Source: Actinomycetota bacterium (GTDB lineage: Bacteria; Actinomycetota; Actinomycetes; S36-B12; UBA5976). Taken from it: a stretch of 11,383 nt of DNA. Below, one piece after another: positions 1 through 5,985 of the stretch. How positions within the stretch are numbered: the stretch's first letter is position 1; the number at the start of each line of letters is the position of its first letter. Position numbers and translations under genes: made by a program. Under the pieces are notes generated by a model. That model was not told the origin of the DNA, searched no databases, and saw nothing but the letters and a program-made list of their open reading frames with translations. The stretch is from positions 1 to 11,383 of the forward strand of contig VGAH01000027.1 of the NCBI GenBank assembly GCA_016870945.1, read 5' to 3'.

Positions 1-989
1 AGAAGAAAGTCCAATATTTCTCGAGGTTGCAAACCACCTTGCGAAGCGCGAAATGGATCTGCGATTTCTTCTCGCTGAAAACGTGCACTCCAAACCAGCC
101 ACCAAACACCGAGCGCTACTAAAGCCCCCATGAAGGCAAGCACAAGTTTGGGTAAGTGGCGAAGGAGGATCAGAGACACAACCAAGGCAGTGGCAACCCA
201 CATCAACCCGAAAGGCCGAGCGGTAGCGGCCATGAAGGCACCGAGTGCTACCGCCGCAAAGGCCCGTCGCAGGTCAGCACTTCGTTGCGAATTGACTTCG
301 ACCCGTTTGGTACTAGATCTTGAAACCGCAATGAGGCCGCCTGTCATCAGCAGAGTGCCTGAGATCTCCCAACTTGAAGGCGAGATACTGCTCAAGCTAA
401 ATGCAGTAAGTGGCATAAGAATCAAAAGTGCAATCAACCCGGCAAATCGCCATCGTGTTCTCGGTAGGGCCAATAGCAACGCCCACCCAACTATGACGCC
501 ATTAAAAAATGCGGATATCGCCCGCGTAATCGTTAAGCCGCCAATTTCTGCAAGGCCGGTAACTTCTGTCAGGCGCAACAACGAGCCGGCAAAGAGTGCA
601 TAACCAGGGACGAAGTAGCTTTGAAATCCCTTGACTGTTACTTCATCGGTCGTGATTTCGGGCAAGCACTCTTGTGCAGGCTTAGTTGGGTCGAAGGCGT
701 AACAACCGGCGCGCGGTTTCTCGACGAAGTAATGAGGTATCTGCGTCAGCACGTATGGCGCATCACCGGCACCAACACCTTCGAACCCTTCGGGCAGCGG
801 TGCTGCTAAGCCATCTGTTTGAGGGAACAGCCCCTGTTTCCCCGTAACTAGCGAATACGCCCGAGCCACGTGAGAAGGCTCATCGGGTGTTGACCCAACA
901 GGTGACGCCAATGACCAACCAATCAAAGTCAAACCAATAGCGACCGGGAATAAGAGATATTTTCGTGACGGCCTTGACTTAGTTTTCAT
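1..989 (-). CDS. DUF2142 family multi-spanning membrane protein, C-terminus off the left edge
   Basis: The minus-strand frame is open from ATG at 989-987 to the window edge, giving 329 residues with the C-terminus missing. An in-frame TGA lies a few codons upstream, so the start is secure among canonical codons. A first membrane helix spans about residues 11-28. It is followed by TPDEPSHVARAYSLVTG (34-50), the loop signature I associate with DUF2142, then an extracytoplasmic stretch with Cys96 and Cys108. Further helices lie at about 155-175, 183-200, 210-224, 243-256, 262-277 and 281-300. SPSSWE (203-208) sits where the family carries another conserved motif. DUF2142 proteins look like GT-C-type glycosyltransferases or polymer-handling membrane proteins, but their function is not established, and none is claimed here. 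The gene starts 24 bases after the RcpC-like gene and may be its cotranscribed last member. Confidence 0.8.
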   Translation of the reverse strand, partial: MKTKSRPSRKYLLFPVAIGLTLIGWSLASPVGSTPDEPSHVARAYSLVTGKQGLFPQTDGLAAPLPEGFEGVGAGDAPYVLTQIPHYFVEKPRAGCYAFDPTKPAQECLPEITTDEVTVKGFQSYFVPGYALFAGSLLRLTEVTGLAEIGGLTITRAISAFFNGVIVGWALLLALPRTRWRFAGLIALLILMPLTAFSLSSISPSSWEISGTLLMTGGLIAVSRSSTKRVEVNSQRSADLRRAFAAVALGAFMAATARPFGLMWVATALVVSLILLRHLPKLVLAFMGALVALGVWWLVWSARFQREEIADPFRASQGGLQPREILDFL

Positions 990-1013
990 CGCAGGTTCAT
1001 CTTGTCACGTGCC

Positions 1014-1445
1014 CTATTTAGGTAACAGGGCCACCGAAATCAGATCATTCATGGCACCTGCTAGAGAAAGTGCAGTTTGCTCTGTTGCTTCGACCACCAA
1101 AGTGTCTTTGCCCTGAACGTTCGCGAGTGCGGCTAAGACGCGAACTCGGCTGGCCACACGCCTTGCACCTAGACCTTCGACACGATTTGGTGAAGTTGCC
1201 ATCACATCAACCACGTCACCGGGTCGCACTATCTCGATAACTGCAGGGTCAGTGATTTGAATCGGCACTGCGACTAATCCGTCGCCAACTTCGAAATCCT
1301 TCTGGTCATTTGAACCACCACCGGGGGCGATCAGCGTCACAAGGGCAATCACACCCAGCGCACCACCTAAAAAGATGCTGAGTTTGCGACGTGTTTTCAC
1401 AAAGAGCATGACATTGGGCAACTGCCGGTCGAAATCGATTTGCAC
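1014..1445 (-). CDS. Small RcpC/CpaB-like (SAF-related) membrane-anchored protein
   Basis: This is a 143-residue protein with a basic patch (KTRRK, 17-21), one membrane helix at about 22-41, and an extracytoplasmic domain. VRPGDVVDVMA (about 73-83) and the closing pattern VVEATEQTALSLAGA...ISVALL resemble the C-terminal half of RcpC/CpaB Flp-pilus assembly proteins. It is short for that family, since most of the N-terminal SAF domain is missing. No pilus gene is nearby, so a pilus role is not supported. In actinobacteria, small SAF/RcpC proteins often sit beside the fmdB-like gene, and that arrangement holds here: the gap to it is 20 bases. The start given is GTG at 1445-1443. An ATG at 1409-1407 would still keep the whole helix and is a reasonable alternative. 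The function is unknown. Confidence 0.75.
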   Translation of the reverse strand: MQIDFDRQLPNVMLFVKTRRKLSIFLGGALGVIALVTLIAPGGGSNDQKDFEVGDGLVAVPIQITDPAVIEIVRPGDVVDVMATSPNRVEGLGARRVASRVRVLAALANVQGKDTLVVEATEQTALSLAGAMNDLISVALLPK

Positions 1446-1449
1446 CTGG

Positions 1450-1463
1450 CGAACCTAGGTTCG
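1450..1463. repeat. Perfect 14-base palindrome between the ruc-like and RcpC-like genes
   Basis: CGAACCTAGGTTCG is its own reverse complement and fills most of the 20-base gap between the two minus-strand genes. It abuts a second palindromic group, GTTCGAAC, formed by the same bases and the next few. With no loop and no T tract it is a poor terminator. It could be a protein-binding dyad or chance. Confidence 0.5.
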
Positions 1464-1465
1464 AA

Positions 1466-1852
1466 CTAGCTCTTCTTGCTGCTCTTTTCCACAGAGGACT
1501 TCGAAGACTTAGCTGCCCCAGCGGATTTGCCGCTATCGCTTTTCGCCCCGTCGGTTTTGCCGCCATCGCTTTTCGCACCTTCTGACTTGGCCCCGTCTGA
1601 CTTGGCCCCGTCTGATTTCGCACCTTCTGACTTGCCACTTTCTGCCTTCGCACCCGACTTCTTCGCTCGGCTTTCTTCACGACTGTCGGTTCGGTAGAAG
1701 CCAGATCCTTTGAAAACGACCCCAACTGATCCGAACTTCTTTTGAAGCGGGCCAGAACACTCGGGGCACGTGGTCAAGGCGCCATCACTAAAACTTTGGA
1801 CGGCGTCGAACTCATGTCCGCATTTCTTGCATACGTATTCGTAGGTAGGCAT
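1466..1852 (-). CDS. ruc: FmdB-family zinc ribbon protein with a repetitive disordered tail (Ruc-like)
   Basis: This is a 128-residue protein. Residues 1-55 are a standard FmdB/CxxC zinc ribbon starting MPTYEYVCKKCGHEF, with zinc ligands Cys8, Cys11, Cys29 and Cys32, followed by the family GS-VVFKGSGFYRTD segment (41-56). The rest (about 57-128) is low-complexity Ser/Ala/Gly/Lys/Asp, predicted to be disordered, and contains pentad repeats of the GAKSD/GAKSE type. M. tuberculosis Rv0991c (Ruc) is a zinc-ribbon protein with a disordered C-terminus at the same position in the gene order, and it is described as a redox-regulated chaperone working with the Hsp70 system. A similar role is inferred for this protein, not shown. 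Its start lies 5 bases after the stop of the cyclo-ligase gene, across a run of eight A residues, with a GAGG ribosome-binding sequence inside the end of that gene. Cotranscription is therefore likely. Confidence 0.88.
   Translation of the reverse strand: MPTYEYVCKKCGHEFDAVQSFSDGALTTCPECSGPLQKKFGSVGVVFKGSGFYRTDSREESRAKKSGAKAESGKSEGAKSDGAKSDGAKSEGAKSDGGKTDGAKSDSGKSAGAAKSSKSSVEKSSKKS
1523..1639 (-). repeat. In-frame 15-base tandem repeats encoding GAKSD/E pentads
   Basis: About eight consecutive pentads (residues 72-111 of the zinc-ribbon protein) read SGKSE, GAKSD, GAKSD, GAKSE, GAKSD, GGKTD, GAKSD, SGKSA. At DNA level some 15-base units are identical neighbours and others differ at synonymous positions. 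The array has therefore expanded and diverged while keeping the frame and the alternation of Lys with Asp/Glu. Confidence 0.85.
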
Positions 1853-1857
1853 TTTTT

Positions 1858-2484
1858 TTAAGCCTCGGCCATAAACATCATGCGAGGGGTGACTATCGCA
1901 TCAACTCTTTCGTCATGCATCTCGGCAGGTAGTGCATCGAAGATCTCGTCGTCATAAACCAGCGCAATTCGCATAGGCCCGCCGTCGCTAAATCGCGCAA
2001 GACCTGCAAGCGCTCGGTCGTAGTAACCCGCCCCGCGCCCAAGACGCACGCCACCTCTCGTAACGGCCAGCGCTGGCACCAAGACTGCGTCAACTTGCTC
2101 GAGGCCACCTTTAACGAACTCACCGCGCGGTGTCGGGATTCCCATTGGCCCCGGTGTCAATTCGTCACCGTTGTCTGGCAGCCATCGCAGCTCGCCCGTG
2201 GTCTCTGCCAGCGGTAACCAGACTTCACATTTGGTCTTGCGTAACTCACGCCGAATCACATCGGTGGGTGGCTCGCCCCCGACATTCGCGTAAGCGGCAA
2301 CTTTGGTCATCGACTTGGTTTCAGGCAACGACAGAAATCGGTGCGCGATCATGTTGGCGAGATCTTGGGCATCTTGGGGCGAGTTCTTAAACCGTTGCCC
2401 GATGGCAGTTCGCTTGGCCGCAATCTTCATACGTAATTCGCTTTTCGAAGCGGTCATCTGTGCCACCATCTGGTCGAGGTTCAT
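1858..2484 (-). CDS. fau: 5-formyltetrahydrofolate cyclo-ligase (MTHFS)
   Basis: This cytosolic enzyme uses ATP to convert 5-formyl-THF to 5,10-methenyl-THF, returning stored folate to one-carbon metabolism. At 208 residues it has normal family length. Visible landmarks are YANVGGEPPTDVI (65-77, with the substrate-region Glu71), MGIPTPRG (114-121), VPALAV (136-141), the nucleotide-binding signature LGRGAGYYDR (148-157), and the C-terminal HDERVDAIVTP (190-200). The ATG start at 2484-2482 has a GAGGA ribosome-binding sequence (2499-2495) about ten bases upstream. A second in-frame Met at residue 10 is possible but less well placed. It is the first gene of the leftward unit, divergent from galU, in the same relation as Rv0992c to galU in mycobacteria. 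Confidence 0.93.
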   Translation of the reverse strand: MNLDQMVAQMTASKSELRMKIAAKRTAIGQRFKNSPQDAQDLANMIAHRFLSLPETKSMTKVAAYANVGGEPPTDVIRRELRKTKCEVWLPLAETTGELRWLPDNGDELTPGPMGIPTPRGEFVKGGLEQVDAVLVPALAVTRGGVRLGRGAGYYDRALAGLARFSDGGPMRIALVYDDEIFDALPAEMHDERVDAIVTPRMMFMAEA

Positions 2485-2510
2485 CTAGTAATCATCCTCA
2501 CCAAAGAGGC

Positions 2511-2516
2511 ACCTTA
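2511..2516 (-). promoter_or_regulatory. Candidate -10 element for the leftward fau-ruc unit
   Basis: The minus strand reads TAAGGT here, fitting the actinobacterial TANNNT -10 pattern. It would place transcription start near 2504, about 20 bases before the fau ATG and just upstream of its GAGGA sequence. No convincing -35 box was found. The call is by pattern only. Confidence 0.35.
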
Positions 2517-2520
2517 GGGT
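2515..2520 (+). promoter_or_regulatory. Candidate -10 element for the galU-glp-rimJ unit
   Basis: TAGGGT fits TANNNT and would start transcription near 2527, about 23 bases before the galU GTG and upstream of its AGGGG ribosome-binding sequence. It overlaps the leftward candidate on the opposite strand by two bases. No clear -35 box is visible. Confidence 0.35.
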
Positions 2521-2549
2521 CTGGGGTACATGTCGAGACAGGGGTCGAA

Positions 2550-3461
2550 GTGTCAGCGGTAACGAAGGCGGTAATTCCCGTCGCAGGGCTAGGCACTCGC
2601 TTCTTGCCGGTAACGAAGGCGACACCAAAAGAAATGTTGCCGATAGTTGACAAGCCCGCAATTCAATATGTCGTAGAAGAAGCAGTGGCCGCTGGGCTAA
2701 ATGACGTTCTCTTAGTGACCGGACGGGCTAAGCGCGCTGTAGAAGATCATTTCGACGAAAACTCAGAACTTGAGAACGCATTGGCACAAAAGGGTAATCA
2801 GCAAATGCTCGACGCCGTGCGAGGGCCAGTTGAACTCGCGAATATTCACTATGTTCGACAAGGCGTGCCCCGCGGGCTCGGGCATGCGGTGGCATGTGCC
2901 AAGCAGCACGTAGGCGATGAGCCCTTTGCAGTCTTGCTGGGTGATGACTTGATAGACGACCGTGATTACGTGCTACCAAAGATGATTTCGGTTCGCGAAA
3001 AGCACGGCGGCAGCGTTGTGCTCTTGATGCCCGTGCCTGAGAGCGAAGTCCATCTATATGGATGCGCCGCAGTGCGACCGACCGATGACCCTCAAGTAGT
3101 AGAAATCGATGATCTGATCGAGAAGCCAGCTAAAGGCACAGCGCCTAGCAATTTGGCCGTTATTGGCCGCTATGTATTAGACCCCTCGGTGTTTCAAGTC
3201 CTTGACGCAACGGCCCCGGGTCAAGGCGGCGAAGTGCAGTTAACCGATGCGCTGAGGGTTCTCACCAAGACCGACGCCATTAAGGGTGGTGGGGTTAGGG
3301 GAGTGCTATTTGATGGGCGCCGTTATGACACCGGTGACAAACTTTCATATCTAAAGGCCGTCGTGCGACTTGCTGCCGGCCGCTCAGACCTGGGCCCTGA
3401 ATTTAGAGAATGGCTTAAGAGTTTTACTGACAGCCAAGAGTTCAGTTCACCAAAGAATTGA
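2550..3461 (+). CDS. galU: UTP-glucose-1-phosphate uridylyltransferase
   Basis: The enzyme makes UDP-glucose from UTP and glucose 1-phosphate for envelope polysaccharides, glycolipids and trehalose. It has 303 residues, the usual bacterial GalU length. The N-terminal nucleotide-binding signature AGLGTRFLPVTKATPKEMLP spans 12-31. LGDDLIDD (130-137) provides the metal and sugar region, IEKP (190-193) a substrate contact, GEVQLTDA (227-234) is the GalU-specific segment, and FDGRRYDTGDKLSYLKA (254-270) the conserved C-terminal motif. The frame is open 30 codons further upstream, but that extension has no family resemblance. GTG at 2550 gives the expected N-terminus and has AGGGG five bases upstream. 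It is the first gene of the rightward operon. Confidence 0.95.
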   Translation: MSAVTKAVIPVAGLGTRFLPVTKATPKEMLPIVDKPAIQYVVEEAVAAGLNDVLLVTGRAKRAVEDHFDENSELENALAQKGNQQMLDAVRGPVELANIHYVRQGVPRGLGHAVACAKQHVGDEPFAVLLGDDLIDDRDYVLPKMISVREKHGGSVVLLMPVPESEVHLYGCAAVRPTDDPQVVEIDDLIEKPAKGTAPSNLAVIGRYVLDPSVFQVLDATAPGQGGEVQLTDALRVLTKTDAIKGGGVRGVLFDGRRYDTGDKLSYLKAVVRLAAGRSDLGPEFREWLKSFTDSQEFSSPKN

Positions 3462-3499
3462 CCTCGCTGCTTGAGACTTCACTGTTAGAAGGTAATCGC

Positions 3500-4417
3500 G
3501 TGCAAGAGGGCTTAAAGATCCAGACGGCAGAACTGTCTACGTTTTTAACTGCTTGTGTTGGACGAATTAACGTCTTGCCGGCTGGTGAAGTTCCTTTAGG
3601 TGAGGCCGTTGGTTGCGCTGCAGGGGCCTCTGGGCTGGTACCCGCCGGTGAGTTAGTCAGTGTCGCAACAACCATGGAGCTCACATCACGTGGCTTCACA
3701 TCTTTGCGCGTACACCCCCGTCCAAGAGTCTTCGTAGTGGCGGTTGGCGACGAAATTGACGCAGCAGAGCGAGCCAAGCTGCTCGCAGCGTTGCTCGAAC
3801 TTGGCGGGGTTCGGGTCACATCACTTGCGGGAATGTCAGAAGAATCCGATGACGCACTTGAGGTTCTAGAAAACCAGTTGGATTCAATCGATTTCGTGGT
3901 GCTAAGTGCCGATGTTGAAAGCGAGTTGTTCATCGCGCTCTCACAACTAATCGATCTCTCAGTCGTGCAACTTAAATCCGAACCGGGTGGCGTTTGCGCT
4001 TTTGCTGAATTGCGTTCACCAGGCGGGCGGGCCATCCCACTGGTGGTGTTGCCAACTGAGTGGCGAGCGATGGCAGTTCTAAGCGAAGTTCTAGTCGGCC
4101 CGATGGTGCGGCGACGGGGCGGTGACCATGAGATTTATCAACCGATCGTGCGCGCGCGTTTGACGTCTGCTGTCACGCCAAAGATGCGAGGCTCGACTCG
4201 AGACCGAGCGTTTATTCCGGGGCGATTGCACGAGAAGAAGGGCATGTGGCACGTCGAGCCATTAGCTACGTTGCATGCGCCGCCAATCAAAGGCCTAAGT
4301 GATTCGGTTTTTGCAACGAGTAATTGCCTGGCAGTTATTCCAGCAGGAACAAAAGAACTTGAGAAAGGTGACGTGGTAGGCGTGATGCGCCTGGATGGGC
4401 GGCGAACCGGCGGCTGA
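3500..4417 (+). CDS. glp: Degenerate MoeA/gephyrin-like protein (Glp), probable cell-division scaffold
   Basis: This is a 305-residue MoeA homologue between galU and rimJ, the place of glp/moeA1 in other actinobacteria. Alignable parts are an N-terminal piece (about 8-45), SVATTMELTSRGFTSLRV-HPRPRVFVVAVGDE (54-85, compare MoeA ...RRPRVAVISTGDE), the MogA-like domain III (about 75-200), and the C-terminal domain IV (about 215-298, closing with AVIPAGTKELEKGDVV). The roughly 100-residue domain II, with its MDGYA motif, is absent. The GGVSVGDYD loop is replaced by ADVESELF (137-144) and LPGNP by LPTEW (184-188). Molybdenum insertion is therefore unlikely. In Corynebacterium a gephyrin-like Glp binds FtsZ and a membrane receptor GlpR, and a GlpR/SepX-like gene lies two genes downstream here. 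GTG 3500 has AGAAGG seven bases upstream. A TTG at 3458 overlapping the galU stop is the alternative. Confidence 0.85.
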   Translation: MQEGLKIQTAELSTFLTACVGRINVLPAGEVPLGEAVGCAAGASGLVPAGELVSVATTMELTSRGFTSLRVHPRPRVFVVAVGDEIDAAERAKLLAALLELGGVRVTSLAGMSEESDDALEVLENQLDSIDFVVLSADVESELFIALSQLIDLSVVQLKSEPGGVCAFAELRSPGGRAIPLVVLPTEWRAMAVLSEVLVGPMVRRRGGDHEIYQPIVRARLTSAVTPKMRGSTRDRAFIPGRLHEKKGMWHVEPLATLHAPPIKGLSDSVFATSNCLAVIPAGTKELEKGDVVGVMRLDGRRTGG

Positions 4418-5028
4418 TGAGGCAATTACGGTTCGGGTCAGTCGAACTGCGCCCGATGCGTTTGCGCGATCGCTCTGCTTGGCTACGACTTCGTTCGGCT
4501 AATAAGAAATGGCTAGACCCGTGGGAGGCGACTCTTCCCGGACAAGCAAATTTCGAGATTCCATTCTTTTCTCTACTTGTCGCATATCGCGCTGAATGGC
4601 GCGCTGACCGTATGTACGCCTTCGTGATGCTCAATGAAGGTCATCTAGTTGGCCAAGTGACAGTCGGTGGTATCAGTCGTGGTTCGCAAAGCAGTGCCTA
4701 CATCGGGTATTGGGTCAGCGAGAGTCATAGCGGACGGGGTATCACGCCAGTTGGGGTCGCCCTTGCCACTGATTTCTGTTTCGACGAGCTGGGTTTAAAC
4801 CGCGTCGAAATCAACGTCAGACCTGAAAACTTGCGAAGTATTCGAGTAGTCGAGAAGCTGGGGTTTGCTAAAGAGGGTTTTAGGCGACAGTACTTGCATA
4901 TAAATGGACAGTGGCGTGATCACCATTTGTATGCGCTGTGTAAGTCAGATTGCCCTGAGGGGTTGCTACAGCGATGCAGGTCACTCCTCGAGAACAAAAC
5001 TGCTTCGGTAGGTGCGACACGCAGCTAA
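4417..5028 (+). CDS. rimJ: GNAT-family N-acetyltransferase, RimJ/RimL type
   Basis: This is a 203-residue GNAT protein. In E. coli, RimJ acetylates the N-terminal alanine of ribosomal protein S5, but in actinobacteria the substrate of this syntenic protein is not settled. Visible features are VELRPMRLRDRSAW (9-22), the strand pair before AYIGYWVSESHSGRGITPVG (94-113, with the acetyl-CoA pyrophosphate loop HSGRGITPVG), and VEINVRPENLRSIRVVEKLGF (130-150), the classic RimJ/RimL segment ending in the G-F turn. The start codon overlaps the glp stop by one base (TGATG), so translation is probably coupled. The last 20 residues or so are low complexity and outside the domain. Its conserved place between glp and glpR suggests, without proof, a link to division or translation control. 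Confidence 0.9.
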   Translation: MRQLRFGSVELRPMRLRDRSAWLRLRSANKKWLDPWEATLPGQANFEIPFFSLLVAYRAEWRADRMYAFVMLNEGHLVGQVTVGGISRGSQSSAYIGYWVSESHSGRGITPVGVALATDFCFDELGLNRVEINVRPENLRSIRVVEKLGFAKEGFRRQYLHINGQWRDHHLYALCKSDCPEGLLQRCRSLLENKTASVGATRS

Positions 5029-5069
5029 TTGGAAGTAAAAACTCGTAATACCCATTTAGCCTCACGGAC

Positions 5070-5852
5070 ATGGGGTCGGGTGCACTTTGGGTGCTCATCG
5101 CTTTGCTTTGGGCAGCAGTGCTGATTCCGATTCTTTGGCGCAAACAACGTGAAATGAAAGAGAAGCGATCAATCGACGACTTTCAACGCGCTATGGGCCG
5201 ATTAGGTAGAACTGCAATGCCAAGGGGAGTGCAAATGACTTTGCCAGCTCGTCGCGCTGCGATGCGGCGCAGAAACGTCACAATTTTACTCGTAGCTCTA
5301 GTGCTCATCACTGCGGTCGGGGCCGCACTGGGCGTCTTCTCAGTCGTCTTTTTGGCAGTCACCTCACTTTTATTGGCGGGTTGGTTGATTCTGGCTGCAC
5401 GCGCGGCAATGCAGTTGGCAGCAGTTCCTACTTCAGAGACTGAGGCAGAGAGATTTGCTGCAATTTCGCAAAGACTTGAAGAGAAGGCGCGCACAGAAAC
5501 TGCAAGAGTTGAAGTACAAGCGCCACCACGGGTGTCTGAAGTTGACGTCTATGTCAACGAGCCCGTTGAGATTCAAGCCTTGACCAGGGCAGAGTCAATG
5601 GCTATGCACCCGGCGACTCTTGGCTGGGTGGCAGTTGAATCTCCGTTACCTGCTCATGTGCGCGCACCGGCAGTTCCAGTTGGTCAGCGCACGCCTGGGT
5701 TAGAGAAGCCTGGTTCGTGGAGTGAATCCATGCTCGAGCAATTAGAAGTACGCAAGAGCTTGGCTGAGCAACTTGACCTTGATACTGCGATGGACACGCA
5801 AGAAATTCCGATCGTTGCTGAAGTGCCGATTCGTCGCGCAGCAGGCGAGTAA
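5070..5852 (+). CDS. glpR: SepX/GlpR-like actinobacterial membrane protein (division protein, Glp receptor)
   Basis: This is a 260-residue membrane protein. A first helix lies at 5-23 (ALWVLIALLWAAVLIPILW), then a basic stretch with SIDDFQRAMGRLGR (34-47), a conserved feature of the Rv0996/SepX family. Two close helices follow at about 69-88 and 90-112, then a long cytoplasmic tail. In the tail, LGWVAVESPLPAHVRAPAVP (184-203) matches the family's W-x-P-x-PLPTYV-x-AP type motif, followed by a PGSW segment (213-216) and a charged C-terminal region. SepX in Streptomyces and GlpR in Corynebacterium are division proteins in this family, and GlpR is the partner of the gephyrin-like Glp. The gene follows galU-glp-rimJ, as in mycobacteria (Rv0996), after a 41-base gap. 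The ATG lacks a strong ribosome-binding site. The assignment rests on synteny, topology and short motifs. Confidence 0.78.
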   Translation: MGSGALWVLIALLWAAVLIPILWRKQREMKEKRSIDDFQRAMGRLGRTAMPRGVQMTLPARRAAMRRRNVTILLVALVLITAVGAALGVFSVVFLAVTSLLLAGWLILAARAAMQLAAVPTSETEAERFAAISQRLEEKARTETARVEVQAPPRVSEVDVYVNEPVEIQALTRAESMAMHPATLGWVAVESPLPAHVRAPAVPVGQRTPGLEKPGSWSESMLEQLEVRKSLAEQLDLDTAMDTQEIPIVAEVPIRRAAGE

Positions 5853-5884
5853 GTACTCACACGTCAACAAAAAAGTAAGTTAGT

Positions 5885-5890
5885 TACCCT
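5885..5890 (+). promoter_or_regulatory. Candidate -10 element of the tRNA-Ala gene
   Basis: TACCCT fits TANNNT and lies nine bases before the mature tRNA end, a usual distance for a tRNA promoter. An A-rich stretch (about 5867-5875) precedes it, but no good -35 box is visible. It would also serve rsmI, which begins 12 bases after the tRNA. Confidence 0.4.
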
Positions 5891-5899
5891 GAGCGCTCG

Positions 5900-5973
5900 G
5901 GGGCTGTAGCGCAGTCTGGTAGCGCACCTCGTTCGCAACGAGGGGGTCAGGGGTTCAAATCCCCTCAGCTCCA
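5900..5973 (+). tRNA. tRNA-Ala, anticodon CGC
   Basis: The 74-base cloverleaf folds fully by eye. The acceptor GGGGCTG pairs with CAGCTCC and includes a G3-U70 wobble pair, the main identity element for alanyl-tRNA synthetase. The D stem is GCGC/GCGC. The anticodon stem CCTCG/CGAGG carries the loop TTCGCAA with anticodon CGC (reads GCG). The variable loop has five bases, and the T stem AGGGG/CCCCT has loop TTCAAAT. The discriminator base is A73. The following bases are CAG, so the CCA end is not encoded and must be added after transcription. Confidence 0.95.
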
Positions 5974-5985
5974 CAGGGCGGTGTG

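Noticed and set aside
130..809. Plus-strand open frames at 130-603 and 621-809
   Set aside because: They lie antisense to a minus-strand frame that is open over the whole region and encodes a clear DUF2142 membrane protein. Their own translations resemble nothing and lack ribosome-binding sites.
1523..1639. CRISPR-like or intergenic repeat array
   Set aside because: The repeats are direct 15-base units without spacers inside a coding frame, encoding GAKSD/E pentads.
2460..2549. A longer GalU starting at 2460
   Set aside because: The added 30 residues overlap the divergent fau start and promoter region and do not resemble GalU. GTG 2550 has a ribosome-binding site and the expected N-terminus.
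3442..4035. Minus-strand frame of 197 codons opposite glp
   Set aside because: Ser/Thr/Ala-rich shadow of the glp coding strand with no recognisable domain and no promoter. The plus strand has a clear homologue.
3500..4417. Calling this gene an active molybdopterin molybdotransferase
   Set aside because: Domain II and the GGVSVGDYD and LPGNP motifs are missing, so the enzymatic label is not supported even though the fold is MoeA-like.
5847..5880. Terminator after glpR (GAGTA/TACTC)
   Set aside because: The stem is five bases with a two-base loop and is followed by A residues rather than T, so it is not a credible intrinsic terminator.
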